In this document: piece by piece, positions 44,680-53,449 of the stretch
How the letters are laid out: each line of letters opens with the position of its first letter
How positions within the stretch are numbered: position 1 is the first letter of the stretch
Assembly: GCA_944390735.1 (NCBI GenBank)
Contig: CALXRL010000021.1
Span: 59,820 to 123,819 of the forward strand
Source: an uncultured Victivallales bacterium
GTDB taxonomy: Bacteria; Verrucomicrobiota; Lentisphaeria; Victivallales; UBA1829
Length of the DNA stretch: 64,000 bases
Reading direction: 5' to 3'
The notes under the pieces: generated by a model
Seen by the model: the letters and a program-made list of their open reading frames with translations, nothing else
Told to the model about the DNA's origin: nothing
Database searches by the model: none
Position numbers and translations under genes: made by a program

Positions 44680-45909
44680 TCAGACTTCCGGTTTTTTCTC
44701 CGGCTCTTCACCGATTCCGGCGGCATTTCCCTCTTCCCGTTCGGAAAGAATCTGTTTCAGAAGAACTCCCACCGCGATCCGTGAAAAATCCGAACCGGTT
44801 CTTCTGCGGAAAAAAAATCCTTCCAGATACCAGAATACAAGATCATGTTCCCTGGCATTGGCGCTCAGCGACCAGAGAGCGGCACGGCCGATCAGAGTCC
44901 GGATCAGCTTTTCCCGATCCTGCGGAGTCGGCTGTTTCAGCTTCCGGAACTGCTCCGGAGTCATGTTGAAGCGAAGCAGATCCAGGGCTCCGACAATCTT
45001 TTTGAGCGGCGCCGCTGTGCCGTCGGCAAAAAATTCACTCCAGAGAAGATCCAGATGAATCGGACGCGTGATCTTCTCCATCCGGAACAGATTGACCGCG
45101 CGAAGGTTCAGAAGAGAGTGCATTTCGCTTCCGGAAAGCTGTCGGGCTCTCCGAACCGCATCCGCTCCCAGCGAGTTGATGATGCCGGCGGCTTCCAGCT
45201 TCTGATTGTGAGGAAGTGTGTCGGAAAGACGGTAGAATTCATCCAGAAGCTGCGGATTGTTCCGCAGAAGAAAATAAAATGACGCGGTCAGCGATGTCGG
45301 GTTCCAGTTCCGTTCCCGTTTTTTCTCTTCCAGAAACGGCAGCATCTCCTGAAATGCGGGTAGAATGCGTTCCGGATGCGGTTCCGCATAATACAGCTTC
45401 CGCATCGTCTGCCAGAAAACCGGAGGTCCCGATGGCAGCCTGTCCACCAGCTGAACGCCGGTTCGGAGCGACGCGGTCCGTCCCGAGACATGATCTTTCA
45501 GAAGGACCTCGATTCCGTACTCCCCGTTCGGGTCCCCTCGTTCAAAACAGAGAACAAGGGGATGCGGCGCAAGGAGAAGGGCATGTCCATCCGCAGGCAG
45601 GGGCCCGCGCAGAAGAACCTGTTCCTCTTCGGATCGGAAAAGTTTTCCATCCGGCGCCGTAATCCGGAGAGATGCCGTTACATCGGCCTTCCGGTCTTCG
45701 GCAAGGGCCGGAAGGCGAAACACAATCCGGATCTGGAACGGCTGCCCCCGTGTGACCATGGAGATCGTCGAAACAATCGGCTCCCGTTCCGGAAGCAGCT
45801 CCTGCCACTGATCCTCCAGATTCCGGGCAAGCGTGGCCAGAACCTGCCCCTCAATCGCGGCAAGCGTCCCGGAGAGTCCCAGAATCAGAAGAAAGAGAAT
45901 CCGTTTCAT
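44680..45909 (-). CDS. Exported protein of unknown function
   Basis: 409 residues with a signal peptide (MKRILFLLILGLSGTLAA). The N-terminal half is beta-rich (FQIRIVFRLPAL, ASLRITAPDGKLF), resembling an immunoglobulin-like fold; the C-terminal half is helical. I do not recognise a family. It has its own promoter (45943-45970) and lies 90 bases upstream of recQ on the same strand, so the two may be co-transcribed. Confidence 0.72.
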   Translation of the reverse strand: MKRILFLLILGLSGTLAAIEGQVLATLARNLEDQWQELLPEREPIVSTISMVTRGQPFQIRIVFRLPALAEDRKADVTASLRITAPDGKLFRSEEEQVLLRGPLPADGHALLLAPHPLVLCFERGDPNGEYGIEVLLKDHVSGRTASLRTGVQLVDRLPSGPPVFWQTMRKLYYAEPHPERILPAFQEMLPFLEEKKRERNWNPTSLTASFYFLLRNNPQLLDEFYRLSDTLPHNQKLEAAGIINSLGADAVRRARQLSGSEMHSLLNLRAVNLFRMEKITRPIHLDLLWSEFFADGTAAPLKKIVGALDLLRFNMTPEQFRKLKQPTPQDREKLIRTLIGRAALWSLSANAREHDLVFWYLEGFFFRRRTGSDFSRIAVGVLLKQILSEREEGNAAGIGEEPEKKPEV

Positions 45910-46252
45910 CCATGCTCCTTGTCCATTCGTTCCGAACAGAATAGTTTACACGGATTTTGACAGATTGCAACCATCTTCCCCGAAAAATCCGGGTTCCGCA
46001 CAAAACAAAAAGCCGAAATTTCACCTTCCGGCGCAGCGAACGGACGGATACCGCTTCTGCCGGGAGAAAATGGAAAAATTTCAGACAGCGCTTTTCTGCC
46101 TCAACGGAGAGGACAAAAAAATCGGAAACGCGACTTCCGGAGTCTCTCCCCCCTCCGAAAGAATTCCGGGAGCCGGTGGAGCTGGAATCACACACCTCAA
46201 CGGGGAGTTCTTTTCCGTTTCCGGGAACTTCGTATCCCCTTTGCCGGCCGGT
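45910..46252. other. 343-base gap between an exported-protein gene and the oxidoreductase gene
   Basis: It holds the minus-strand promoter at 45943-45970 and a small CCGG-based inverted repeat just after the oxidoreductase stop (46240-46265). Short reading frames on both strands lack ribosome sites. No further gene is supported. Confidence 0.4.
45943..45970 (-). promoter_or_regulatory. Predicted promoter of the exported-protein gene at 44680-45909
   Basis: TTGCAA, 16-bp spacer, TAAACT on the minus strand; the same layout as the tRNA-Lys promoter. It lies 34 bases before the ATG. Confidence 0.5.
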
Positions 46253-47260
46253 TCAATAGACCGGTTTTTTCCAGGACTTGTCCCGGCTTGCCTGATAGAG
46301 CGCCTCCATGACGGCGCTTCGTTCCGCGGCTTCCCGTGGCGAGACAAGCGCTTCCTTCTGTCCGGCAATGGCATTCAGAAAGCGTTGGAAGGCATGGGGT
46401 TTTCCTTCCGGAAGTTTTGTCCAGGGCGAGGAGCCGTCCGCGCCTTCCACATGGGAACTTTTGAAGAAAAGCTGTCCGTTGATGACGACTGCGTGGCCTT
46501 CGGTTCCGCTGATCTGGCAGGGCACGGGATCGGCCAGATCCACCCAGCCCGCCGCGAGGGTTCCGATGGTTCCGTTCGGAAACTGGAGAATCGCTTCCCC
46601 GGTTTCATCGCAAGTGGTACCGTAACGTGCGGTAACCGGACGGATGTCGGCTGTCACCAGTTCCGGTTTTCCGAGGAACCACATCATGATGTCCAGCACA
46701 TGCGTGCCAAGGTCGCCAAAGGCTCCGCAGCCCGCGATGGCGGGATCGGCCATCCACCGCCATCCGGAATCAAACCAGCCGCCAAGAGAGCCGGAATGAC
46801 AGTTCGTCATGCGGATGCGGCTGATGGTGCCGAAGGCCCCGTTCTGAATCTGTTCACGGAGAAACTGGAAAATCGCATCGCCCCGGCGGAAATAGCCGGT
46901 CTGAAAAAGAAGTCCCGCGTTTTCAATCTGTTCAGCCATTTCCCGGGCATCCCCGGCAGCGAATCCGAGCGGTTTTTCCACAAACATATGTTTCTTTGCC
47001 GCAACCGCTTCCCGGACAAGTTCTTCATGACGTTTCGTCTCCGAACAGATGACAACTGCATCAATGGAGGGATCGTTCCAGATCTCGGAATCCGCAAGGC
47101 AGACCCGGCAGTTCAGCTGATCCGCGTTTTTTTGCGCACGTTCCTGTTCCGGATCCCAGACTCCGGCAACATCGAACTCCTCCTTCCGCTCCAGAAGCAT
47201 TTTGACAAAAGACGGGGTGTGAATATGTGCGCAGCCGACCAGTGCGATTCTTTTTTTCAT
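46253..47260 (-). CDS. Gfo/Idh/MocA-family oxidoreductase
   Basis: 335 residues. The N-terminal Rossmann fold (RIALVGCAHIHTPSF) has Ala-His in place of the usual second and third glycine residues; VEKPLGF is the EKP motif of the catalytic Lys; the C-terminal alpha/beta domain has GAFGDLGTHVLDIM. These enzymes oxidise or reduce sugars and inositols with NAD(P). The ATG at 47260 has GGAGAAG upstream. It lies just outside the prophage terminator and is probably a host gene. Confidence 0.88.
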   Translation of the reverse strand: MKKRIALVGCAHIHTPSFVKMLLERKEEFDVAGVWDPEQERAQKNADQLNCRVCLADSEIWNDPSIDAVVICSETKRHEELVREAVAAKKHMFVEKPLGFAAGDAREMAEQIENAGLLFQTGYFRRGDAIFQFLREQIQNGAFGTISRIRMTNCHSGSLGGWFDSGWRWMADPAIAGCGAFGDLGTHVLDIMMWFLGKPELVTADIRPVTARYGTTCDETGEAILQFPNGTIGTLAAGWVDLADPVPCQISGTEGHAVVINGQLFFKSSHVEGADGSSPWTKLPEGKPHAFQRFLNAIAGQKEALVSPREAAERSAVMEALYQASRDKSWKKPVY

Positions 47261-47308
47261 GTTCTTCTCCATTTCTCAAAATCTGTTTCAGAATGATGCA
47301 ACCAGTGC

Positions 47309-47337
47309 AATGTATCATATTCGGTAAGATTCTTCAA
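47309..47337 (-). promoter_or_regulatory. Predicted promoter of the Gfo/Idh/MocA gene
   Basis: TTGAAG, 17-bp spacer, TACATT on the minus strand, between the prophage terminator and the ATG at 47260. Confidence 0.45.
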
Positions 47338-47370
47338 GCGCGGAATGCAAGAAAGAGAGGCGTTTTCCAC

Positions 47371-47401
47371 AAAAAAAATCCCGGACCAAATGGTCCGGGA
47401 T
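47371..47401 (-). terminator. Rho-independent terminator of the prophage late operon
   Basis: A 24-base hairpin with 10-11-bp arms (ATCCCGGACC/GGTCCGGGAT) and a tiny loop, followed on the minus strand by eight T residues. It lies 13 bases after the lipoprotein stop and marks the end of the phage transcript. Confidence 0.9.
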
Positions 47402-47413
47402 GAATAAGTTGCA

Positions 47414-47872
47414 TCAGGTTTCCTCCGGCTGAAGCGGCGTGGCATTTTTTCCATCGGAACGCCCGGTCTGGATCTCTGAACCGGTCGATTCCAGACCATC
47501 GGTCAGACTGGCGGAAACATCGCTTTTCGTCGACTGAATGATGGTCGAGATTCCCGTCAATCCGCTCTGATTCGGCAGCATCGAGATCGCTCCCTTGTTG
47601 ACCTTTCCCATGAAAATTTTCCCGTGCGGGGTCGGATCCTCCGTGGTCCCGCTGGAGACACTGATGTATGCCGCCCAGCCGTCTTCCCATACCACGACAC
47701 TTTTGTTCTTCGTGGAATCCGTCACCGTTTTGATGACCGATTCGCTCGTTTCTGTCCGTTTGACGACTTTTCCGGAAGCGTCATACTCCAGAATCGTACT
47801 GGAGGTCGAGGCGCAGGCAGAAAGCAGTCCCCCTGCGACCGCACAAAATAAACAAAACATTCCTTTCCGCAT
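47414..47872 (-). CDS. Phage-encoded lipoprotein of unknown function
   Basis: 152 residues. A lipoprotein signal with lipobox LLSAC (Cys20) is followed by a Ser/Thr-rich segment and a compact domain (VVVWEDGWAAYISVSS, GKIFMGKVNKG). It is the last gene of the prophage transcript, 14 bases after its neighbour. Phage lipoproteins at such a position act as spanins or in superinfection exclusion, but its sequence matches neither clearly. Confidence 0.75.
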   Translation of the reverse strand: MRKGMFCLFCAVAGGLLSACASTSSTILEYDASGKVVKRTETSESVIKTVTDSTKNKSVVVWEDGWAAYISVSSGTTEDPTPHGKIFMGKVNKGAISMLPNQSGLTGISTIIQSTKSDVSASLTDGLESTGSEIQTGRSDGKNATPLQPEET

Positions 47873-47886
47873 TTTTCTGATCCTTT

Positions 47887-48399
47887 TTAACAGTTTTCTT
47901 CGTTGTTTCCGAACAATGACATTTTTTGTGTAATCCGGGGAAGCTCCTTTCGTTCATAAGCTTCCTGCCAGGCGGAGAAGGCGGCGCCGCCGGAAATTGC
48001 CAGATTTCCCGCCTGCATCACACCCCACCAGTAGGCGCGCTCAAGCCGATACGATCGCTTCAGAATCTTCCATGTCCAGAGCGGATATTCCGAATCGAAG
48101 ATCTTCCGGCAGTTCCGCTTCCAGAGCTCCGTCACGCGCTCGAAGGTTTCCCGGGTGCCGTCCGATTCCTCAAACTGGACGTCGTGGAGAAGAATCTCCG
48201 GCTTGAACAGTTTCATCAGTTCGGTCAGAATCTCCCGGGCGATCGGCTTCCAGCTGTCGGGACCGGCGCCATTGTAGATGGTCGAGAGTTCCGCATCCGT
48301 ATACCGGTCAAGGATCTCCCGACCGGCCAGATTGTATTTTCCGCATTCCATACGGAGATGCGAAAGTTCGTTTTCCCATTGATCCATGGTTTCCTTCAT
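47887..48399 (-). CDS. Phage protein of unknown function near the tail-fibre genes
   Basis: 170 residues, acidic and helical, no signal peptide. It has two Trp-rich segments (YPLWTWKILKRSYRLERAYWWG) and a Gly/Ala patch GNLAISGGAAF. I do not recognise it. It follows the small 69-residue gene by 15 bases in the distal tail cluster. Confidence 0.65.
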   Translation of the reverse strand: MKETMDQWENELSHLRMECGKYNLAGREILDRYTDAELSTIYNGAGPDSWKPIAREILTELMKLFKPEILLHDVQFEESDGTRETFERVTELWKRNCRKIFDSEYPLWTWKILKRSYRLERAYWWGVMQAGNLAISGGAAFSAWQEAYERKELPRITQKMSLFGNNEENC

Positions 48400-48414
48400 G
48401 ATGTGATATCCTCT

Positions 48415-48624
48415 TTATTCAGAAAGGGGTTCGATCCCGGAGGAGTCCTCCGGACCGCTGGACTTGAGCGCGCTTTGCTCCTCCTGCGTATAGACCGGAA
48501 TGCAGAGATTCCTCTCCGGAAGGAAGAGGCACTTCTCGCCCGTTTGCGGGACCCCGTCCGGCAGTTCCTTCAACGGAAGAGCATAGTCCCGGATCAGAAG
48601 ACATTTTTGATGTTCAAGATTCAT
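48415..48624 (-). CDS. Small phage protein with KCL-type repeat
   Basis: 69 residues. Two similar units, KCLLIRDYALPL (about 7-18) and KCLFLPERNLCIP, resemble KCLFIQNSALPL at the start of the LamG-like neighbour. The start codon overlaps the neighbour's stop (TGATG), so it is translationally coupled. Probably a minor tail or fibre-associated protein. Confidence 0.65.
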   Translation of the reverse strand: MNLEHQKCLLIRDYALPLKELPDGVPQTGEKCLFLPERNLCIPVYTQEEQSALKSSGPEDSSGIEPLSE

Positions 48625-49835
48625 CAGTAGGCCTCGATTCCTGAAATGTTAATTTTGATGGTGGTTCGCTCCCACCCGCTTTGTGTGACCTTTTCCATAA
48701 AGGCTGAAATCTGGAACCCGATTATCTCCAGAGAGGGGTCCACCGGTATAACCACCTGACCGTTTTCAACAGGAGTGGAGGAATCCAGCACGGCAATTTG
48801 TGTCATTTCCTCAGAGGAAGAACACGCATAAAGATAGAGGTACCCTTTTAAACCTAAGAGTCCCACGGTAGTAAAAGCATCCTCAACAATGGAATTTTCG
48901 TTCGTCTTCAAGACGACGAAAGAAGCATGAAACGGCACTTGATCGGTTCGTGTCCAACGAAGAAAAATTAAAAAAACTTGTACTACGGTAGAGGGGGGGC
49001 CGTCGAATGGTCCTGCACGATTGCTTCCATCAAATACCGTCCATACCGTATCCGGGAAAGAGATCGCCTTGATAATCTCCCATTCAGGGTCGCTGGTCAA
49101 CGAAGTTAATTTCCGGGGGTATCGAGGGATCAGAGGTGAATATTCCTCTGCAAGACGCTGGATTTCAGCTTCCGAAAGAATCCGGTTGTAAATTCTTGCT
49201 CCTGCCAGATATACTCCTCTGGGCATCAGCCGAACCACGCCTCCTTCCGTTGAAAGATTTTCCACTCTCCCGGATGAATCCAGTTTTCCGTTAAGATATA
49301 GAGAGACAAGCATCCCTGTTCCATCCGGAACAAATGTGGCGATACAGTGGATCCATTGCCGGTCAGGAAGCGGAGTCGTTCCGATCATCGCTTCCCCGTT
49401 TCCGCCTGCGCCGAGAAAATTGTCGTTCGCAGAACTCATGATGCACCTGTTCCTGTATTCTTCATTCTGATTCCCATAGCAGAGAAATGAGTTCCAGAGA
49501 GTGGAATCAAAATCATCCGCCTTGCAGACCCAGACGCTCATGGTGCACGGTTCCCTGTCAAAGGGAAAATCGGTGTCGGAACAGAACACCCCGGAGACAA
49601 AATCTCCGTTGAGACAGGGAATTCCATAATGCTCCTGATACAGGAGATTCCCGTTGAGTGCAAACGCCTGTCCGGTTTCCGCAGTCCCTTTATTCTCAGA
49701 AAGCGGAGCCCAGAAAAGCAGACCATGATAGAGAGAATCAACCATGCCGGAACCGATGCTCAATGGAAGAGCGGAATTCTGTATGAAAAGGCATTTTGAA
49801 TCTTCGGAAGCCGTTCCTGTTTGCAAATAGAACAT
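48624..49835 (-). CDS. Phage tail-associated LamG/concanavalin-like lectin protein
   Basis: 403 residues. After an N-terminal KCLFIQNSALPL segment comes a LamG-like jelly roll: LFWAPL, CTMSVWVCK, WIHCIATF, VSLYLNGKLD and the characteristic end GARIYNRILSEAEIQRLAEEY (to about residue 235). The C-terminal 165 residues are a separate beta-rich region. It likely binds cell-surface glycan as part of the fibre. Base composition is lower in GC than the neighbouring phage genes. Confidence 0.78.
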   Translation of the reverse strand: MFYLQTGTASEDSKCLFIQNSALPLSIGSGMVDSLYHGLLFWAPLSENKGTAETGQAFALNGNLLYQEHYGIPCLNGDFVSGVFCSDTDFPFDREPCTMSVWVCKADDFDSTLWNSFLCYGNQNEEYRNRCIMSSANDNFLGAGGNGEAMIGTTPLPDRQWIHCIATFVPDGTGMLVSLYLNGKLDSSGRVENLSTEGGVVRLMPRGVYLAGARIYNRILSEAEIQRLAEEYSPLIPRYPRKLTSLTSDPEWEIIKAISFPDTVWTVFDGSNRAGPFDGPPSTVVQVFLIFLRWTRTDQVPFHASFVVLKTNENSIVEDAFTTVGLLGLKGYLYLYACSSSEEMTQIAVLDSSTPVENGQVVIPVDPSLEIIGFQISAFMEKVTQSGWERTTIKINISGIEAY

Positions 49836-49844
49836 GGTTCCACC

Positions 49845-50285
49845 TCACGGGACAATGACGTTTTCGTGAAGAGTGCCGGATGCGTTTTCCGTCCAGTCGT
49901 CGTTTGCCTCCTGAACCGTCGCTCTGCCGGTCTCGGGATCATAGGATTTGATGATCCCAAGCATGATTCCGGTGCCGTACGGCACGCCGGTCAGTTCGCT
50001 GTAATCATGAGTGTGATTCTGCGGGGCCTTCCCGTCGACTTCGGTTTTATCCGGAACCGGTTCGTATTTCGAAACGGCCTTCTTCGTGAACGCGCCGATC
50101 GAAACATCCTTCAGCTCCGTGATCCGATAGGTTTTCCCGTCGGCTTCGACATAAACGATCATGCCGGGCCACGGCGAATCAATCGCCTCAAGCGCGGCGG
50201 TGTCCGCCACGGTCAGTCCCGCGATCGGAGCCGTTCCCGGCGTTGCGGGTTTCAGGGGTTTTGCAAGATTGATCGTATCAGCCAT
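49845..50285 (-). CDS. Phage tail fibre-associated protein
   Basis: 146 residues. DSPWPGMIVYVEADGKTYRITEL and the NHTHDYSELTGVP segment are often found in phage tail fibre or collar proteins. The ATG at 50285 is used here; a GTG two codons upstream overlaps the previous stop and is equally possible, with GGAGG 4 bases ahead. Confidence 0.7.
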   Translation of the reverse strand: MADTINLAKPLKPATPGTAPIAGLTVADTAALEAIDSPWPGMIVYVEADGKTYRITELKDVSIGAFTKKAVSKYEPVPDKTEVDGKAPQNHTHDYSELTGVPYGTGIMLGIIKSYDPETGRATVQEANDDWTENASGTLHENVIVP

Positions 50286-50287
50286 GT

Positions 50288-52492
50288 TCACTTTTCCTCC
50301 ACTTTGATGAATGTTTCTCCCGCGACCAGCCGAATCTCCCCGTAGACGAGATACGGTTCTCCGTTGAGCGTGATTTCCGTTCCGTTTGCTCCGGATCCGG
50401 AAACGCCGCCCCTGTTTTCCTCGAATTCGAGCCAGCCGGAAATGCCGTCGAATTTGAGTGCCTTCAGATTCGCTTCTTTCGGCAGGAGGACGAAATCCAT
50501 GTCGCCGGGCGATGCGTCGCCAAGCGAGGTTTTGTCGAGTGTGCCGGCGGGCGCACTGGTGACGGTCTCCGCGTTCAGCATCGCTTCCGTGATGTCCGCA
50601 ACTTTGTAAATTTCACTTGTCGATGCGACGTGCCCGAGATACATGACCAGCTGTTTTGCAACGGTCAGTTCGACGCTGATCCGCATCGTCGTTTCGTTTA
50701 CGGATGCGGTGAAGACCAGCGATGCGCTTCCTTCCGCGCCCGGCGTTCCGGAAATGGTGTTCCCGTTCAAAGCAAGTCCTTCCGGAAGCGTCCCGGAGGT
50801 CAGTTCAATGAGCGGAATCGCTCCGTTGGAAGCCGTGGCATCCAGCGTCAGAGAGAAGAATTCTCCGACGCTCAGCTTTTCCGAATAGGATGTAGTTCCC
50901 GAAAGAGTGACCGTTCCGTACTCCAGCACGGCAACGGCCACCCATTGCTCGTTTCTTCGGCAGTAGAACTTTCCATCTCCCGGCGCTTCCGGCATCGTGT
51001 TCCGGACCGCGTCGATCCACTCGTTGTAGGAGAGCGTCCCCCCCTGATTCTGATACTCCTGATATTGCGTTATGCCGCCGATGCCCTGCGCAAAGCGGAT
51101 GCGTCCGCCGGAAGAGACGTCCAGGGTTCCGAAATAAACGATGGTATGATTTTCCCCGTAACAGGTGCGGATGGCGCAGCTGTCGGGCGTGCCGGGCTCT
51201 CCCGCAATCGGAATGACCTTTCCGGCACCGTCCTCAAGATTGATCTCCACCTGGGCAATCGGTCTGACGCCGCTGAGAACCAGGGCTCCGCCGTAAATTT
51301 CCTCCGGAGTGAAAAGGTAGTCGGGAACGAGGGAAGCGTTTTCTCCCTGCGGTCCCTGAGGGCCGGGGTCTCCCTGCGGACCCTGCGGTCCCTGAATTCC
51401 GAGATAAAGACGGACACCGGCAGACCAGTCGCCGAGATCATCCGATTTCTTCTGATACCAGCACTGGTAATGCCGTCCGTCCGTTTCATCGGTAAGCAGA
51501 TCGGTCGCCAGGAAGATGAAATTTGCTTCGGCGGCATCATAGATATGCCGTCGGGCGAAGAGATCCGTTTTATCGATCCAGAGTCCTTGCCCGGCAGGAC
51601 CCTGGGGGCCTGTTTCTCCTTGTTTTCCTTCATCGCCTTTGGCGCCGGGAGCGCCGTCTTTGCCGTCTTTTCCGTCCGCGCCGTCTTTTCCATCCCGGCC
51701 GGCGGGTCCCTGAAGAGTGGTGATATGGACGGGATCGGTCCATGCGCCGGAAAGATACCAGAAAAGATCACCGGAATCGGAATCACAGAAACAGAATCCC
51801 TCTTCCGGGGCCTCCGGACGTTCAGCGAGGGGAGCGACCATGCCCGGTTCCACGACTCGTCCATCCACTCCGTAGGGAATCGGCTGCCAGGCGGAGGGTT
51901 CTCCATTTTCACCGTGCCGGACTCTCTGGTATTTGTCGATGTGAATGGCAAACGCGGAGTGCGCCTCCACTCCGTCGACGGAATATTCATAGATCAGCTT
52001 CCGGCTGATGAGCGCTTCCAGTTCGGTTTTTTCAACGAGTCCGGAGTCCGGAGCTTCCGGGGGTTCCCCGCCTTCGGGATCCACGACGGAGGCGGCGGTG
52101 ATCGCGATCCGCAGATAAATCTCTTTGACGCCATCGGCATCATAGCCCCAGAGTTCGAAGTAGGCGGGAAGATTGTCCTTGCCGTCGACCGCGGCGAGAA
52201 AGGTTGTGGTGTTTGCATCAAGCTGAACGCGGATGACGCCTTCGGCAAGGCGGGAGGTGTCGATTTTGTCGTTGAGGGTGCGGCACATGACCTCGGTGCT
52301 TGAGAGCAGGTCGCTGTCGACCGCGGCGCGCCAGCTGGGAATCCCGCTTACGTCCAGCGGATGATTTTCGCCGTCCACCAGATGGATTTCCCAGATCGGC
52401 TGTTCCTTGTAGCTGAGCAGAGGTCGTCCCGTGACACGGGCTCCCGTTGCGTCGACACGCATCTGGCGTGTCATGTCGTAATAGAGATCCAT
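50288..52492 (-). CDS. Collagen-like phage tail fibre
   Basis: 734 residues. The N-terminal part has the upper-baseplate look of a fibre anchor (YYDMTRQMRVDATGARVTG). Two Gly-X-Y runs occur at about 262-300 (GRDGKDGADGKDGKDG) and 364-386 (GPQGPQGDPGPQGPQG). A putative Ig domain lies at about 525-600 (SGTLPEGLALNGNTISGTPG). This is a trimeric receptor-binding fibre with collagen triple-helix spacers. It starts immediately after the 318-residue gene and runs to the tail-fibre-associated gene with almost no gap. Confidence 0.88.
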   Translation of the reverse strand: MDLYYDMTRQMRVDATGARVTGRPLLSYKEQPIWEIHLVDGENHPLDVSGIPSWRAAVDSDLLSSTEVMCRTLNDKIDTSRLAEGVIRVQLDANTTTFLAAVDGKDNLPAYFELWGYDADGVKEIYLRIAITAASVVDPEGGEPPEAPDSGLVEKTELEALISRKLIYEYSVDGVEAHSAFAIHIDKYQRVRHGENGEPSAWQPIPYGVDGRVVEPGMVAPLAERPEAPEEGFCFCDSDSGDLFWYLSGAWTDPVHITTLQGPAGRDGKDGADGKDGKDGAPGAKGDEGKQGETGPQGPAGQGLWIDKTDLFARRHIYDAAEANFIFLATDLLTDETDGRHYQCWYQKKSDDLGDWSAGVRLYLGIQGPQGPQGDPGPQGPQGENASLVPDYLFTPEEIYGGALVLSGVRPIAQVEINLEDGAGKVIPIAGEPGTPDSCAIRTCYGENHTIVYFGTLDVSSGGRIRFAQGIGGITQYQEYQNQGGTLSYNEWIDAVRNTMPEAPGDGKFYCRRNEQWVAVAVLEYGTVTLSGTTSYSEKLSVGEFFSLTLDATASNGAIPLIELTSGTLPEGLALNGNTISGTPGAEGSASLVFTASVNETTMRISVELTVAKQLVMYLGHVASTSEIYKVADITEAMLNAETVTSAPAGTLDKTSLGDASPGDMDFVLLPKEANLKALKFDGISGWLEFEENRGGVSGSGANGTEITLNGEPYLVYGEIRLVAGETFIKVEEK

Positions 52493-53449
52493 TTATTCAC
52501 CATCCTTGTTTGTAAAGTGAAAGGTAGAGGAAAAGTCCGCGCAGCAGAAGGTTCTGACTGCGTGGAATCCGAAGGTTTCTGTGGTTCCCCTGACGGGAAC
52601 CCGGGTTCGGTCCGGCATGGCGGGAAGGGGCCAGTCGTTTGAGAAATTCCCGCTGCTGTCGGCCGTGAGGACGTTCAGTCCGCGGATCAGACCGGTTCCA
52701 TATGAATCGAAACTGTCCGGATCGCCATCGGGCGAGTCAAGGGAAAGATAAAGACGGATTTCCGCTTCCCGAAGTCCTTCCGGAACGATGGCGGAAAGAT
52801 TTCCGCTCTGATAGACGTCCGCACAGTAGGAGCCTTCTTTCCAGCCGTGATCGGGTCCCCAGATCGTGGTTGTCGTGCGGGCAATGCGGGCATTCCGGAC
52901 CGGATCGCCCGGAGCGATTCCGGACATCGCCGCCTCAATGGCCGCCTCCGGACTCATGGGTTCCCCCGAGTGTTCCGATCCGATTAGACAGGAACACTGG
53001 TAGTCGATCCGGGTAAAGCGGAGCAGCCGGATCATCCGGAAGCGCTGAAGCGCCCACTCCACCGGCCATTCCGGAAGCATCTCTTCCTTGGAGGGATCCA
53101 GAAAGGATTCCTCCAGCGCGTCACAGAGGGACTCAAGGGTCCAGAGCGGAATTTCCGTCAGGGTTTCAAAGTCCGCGGCGAGGTGGTTGACGTAGTGACC
53201 GGCGACCTCCCGGAGAGCGTGATCGAAAGAAACGGCCGTATCGCGCCCCTTTCCGCAGATGGAAAACAGATCGGGCCGATACGGATTCTCCGGTTCCGTC
53301 GCTTCCCCGGTGTCCGGAAGGTCCGCCGTCTGCTCATACACGTTTCTGCGTTCCCAGAGAGCCTCGCACAGCCCGGCATAAGGGAGATGGATCGGCTGAA
53401 ACTCCAACTTCGGAAACGAGTAGGTTTCCCAGGAATCGTGTTCTGTCAT
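52493..53449 (-). CDS. Phage tail protein of unknown function
   Basis: 318 residues. No recognised family. It has a PMSPEAAIEAAMSG helical segment and a beta-rich C-terminal half. The ATG at 53449 overlaps the upstream stop (ATGA) and has GGAAGGTGG upstream. Its place just before the fibre suggests a baseplate or fibre-connector component. Confidence 0.65.
   Translation of the reverse strand: MTEHDSWETYSFPKLEFQPIHLPYAGLCEALWERRNVYEQTADLPDTGEATEPENPYRPDLFSICGKGRDTAVSFDHALREVAGHYVNHLAADFETLTEIPLWTLESLCDALEESFLDPSKEEMLPEWPVEWALQRFRMIRLLRFTRIDYQCSCLIGSEHSGEPMSPEAAIEAAMSGIAPGDPVRNARIARTTTTIWGPDHGWKEGSYCADVYQSGNLSAIVPEGLREAEIRLYLSLDSPDGDPDSFDSYGTGLIRGLNVLTADSSGNFSNDWPLPAMPDRTRVPVRGTTETFGFHAVRTFCCADFSSTFHFTNKDGE

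Noticed and set aside
47261..47413. Left end (attachment or transposition end) of the prophage
   Set aside because: No duplicated short target site or Mu-type terminal repeat could be recognised, and the right end is outside the window.
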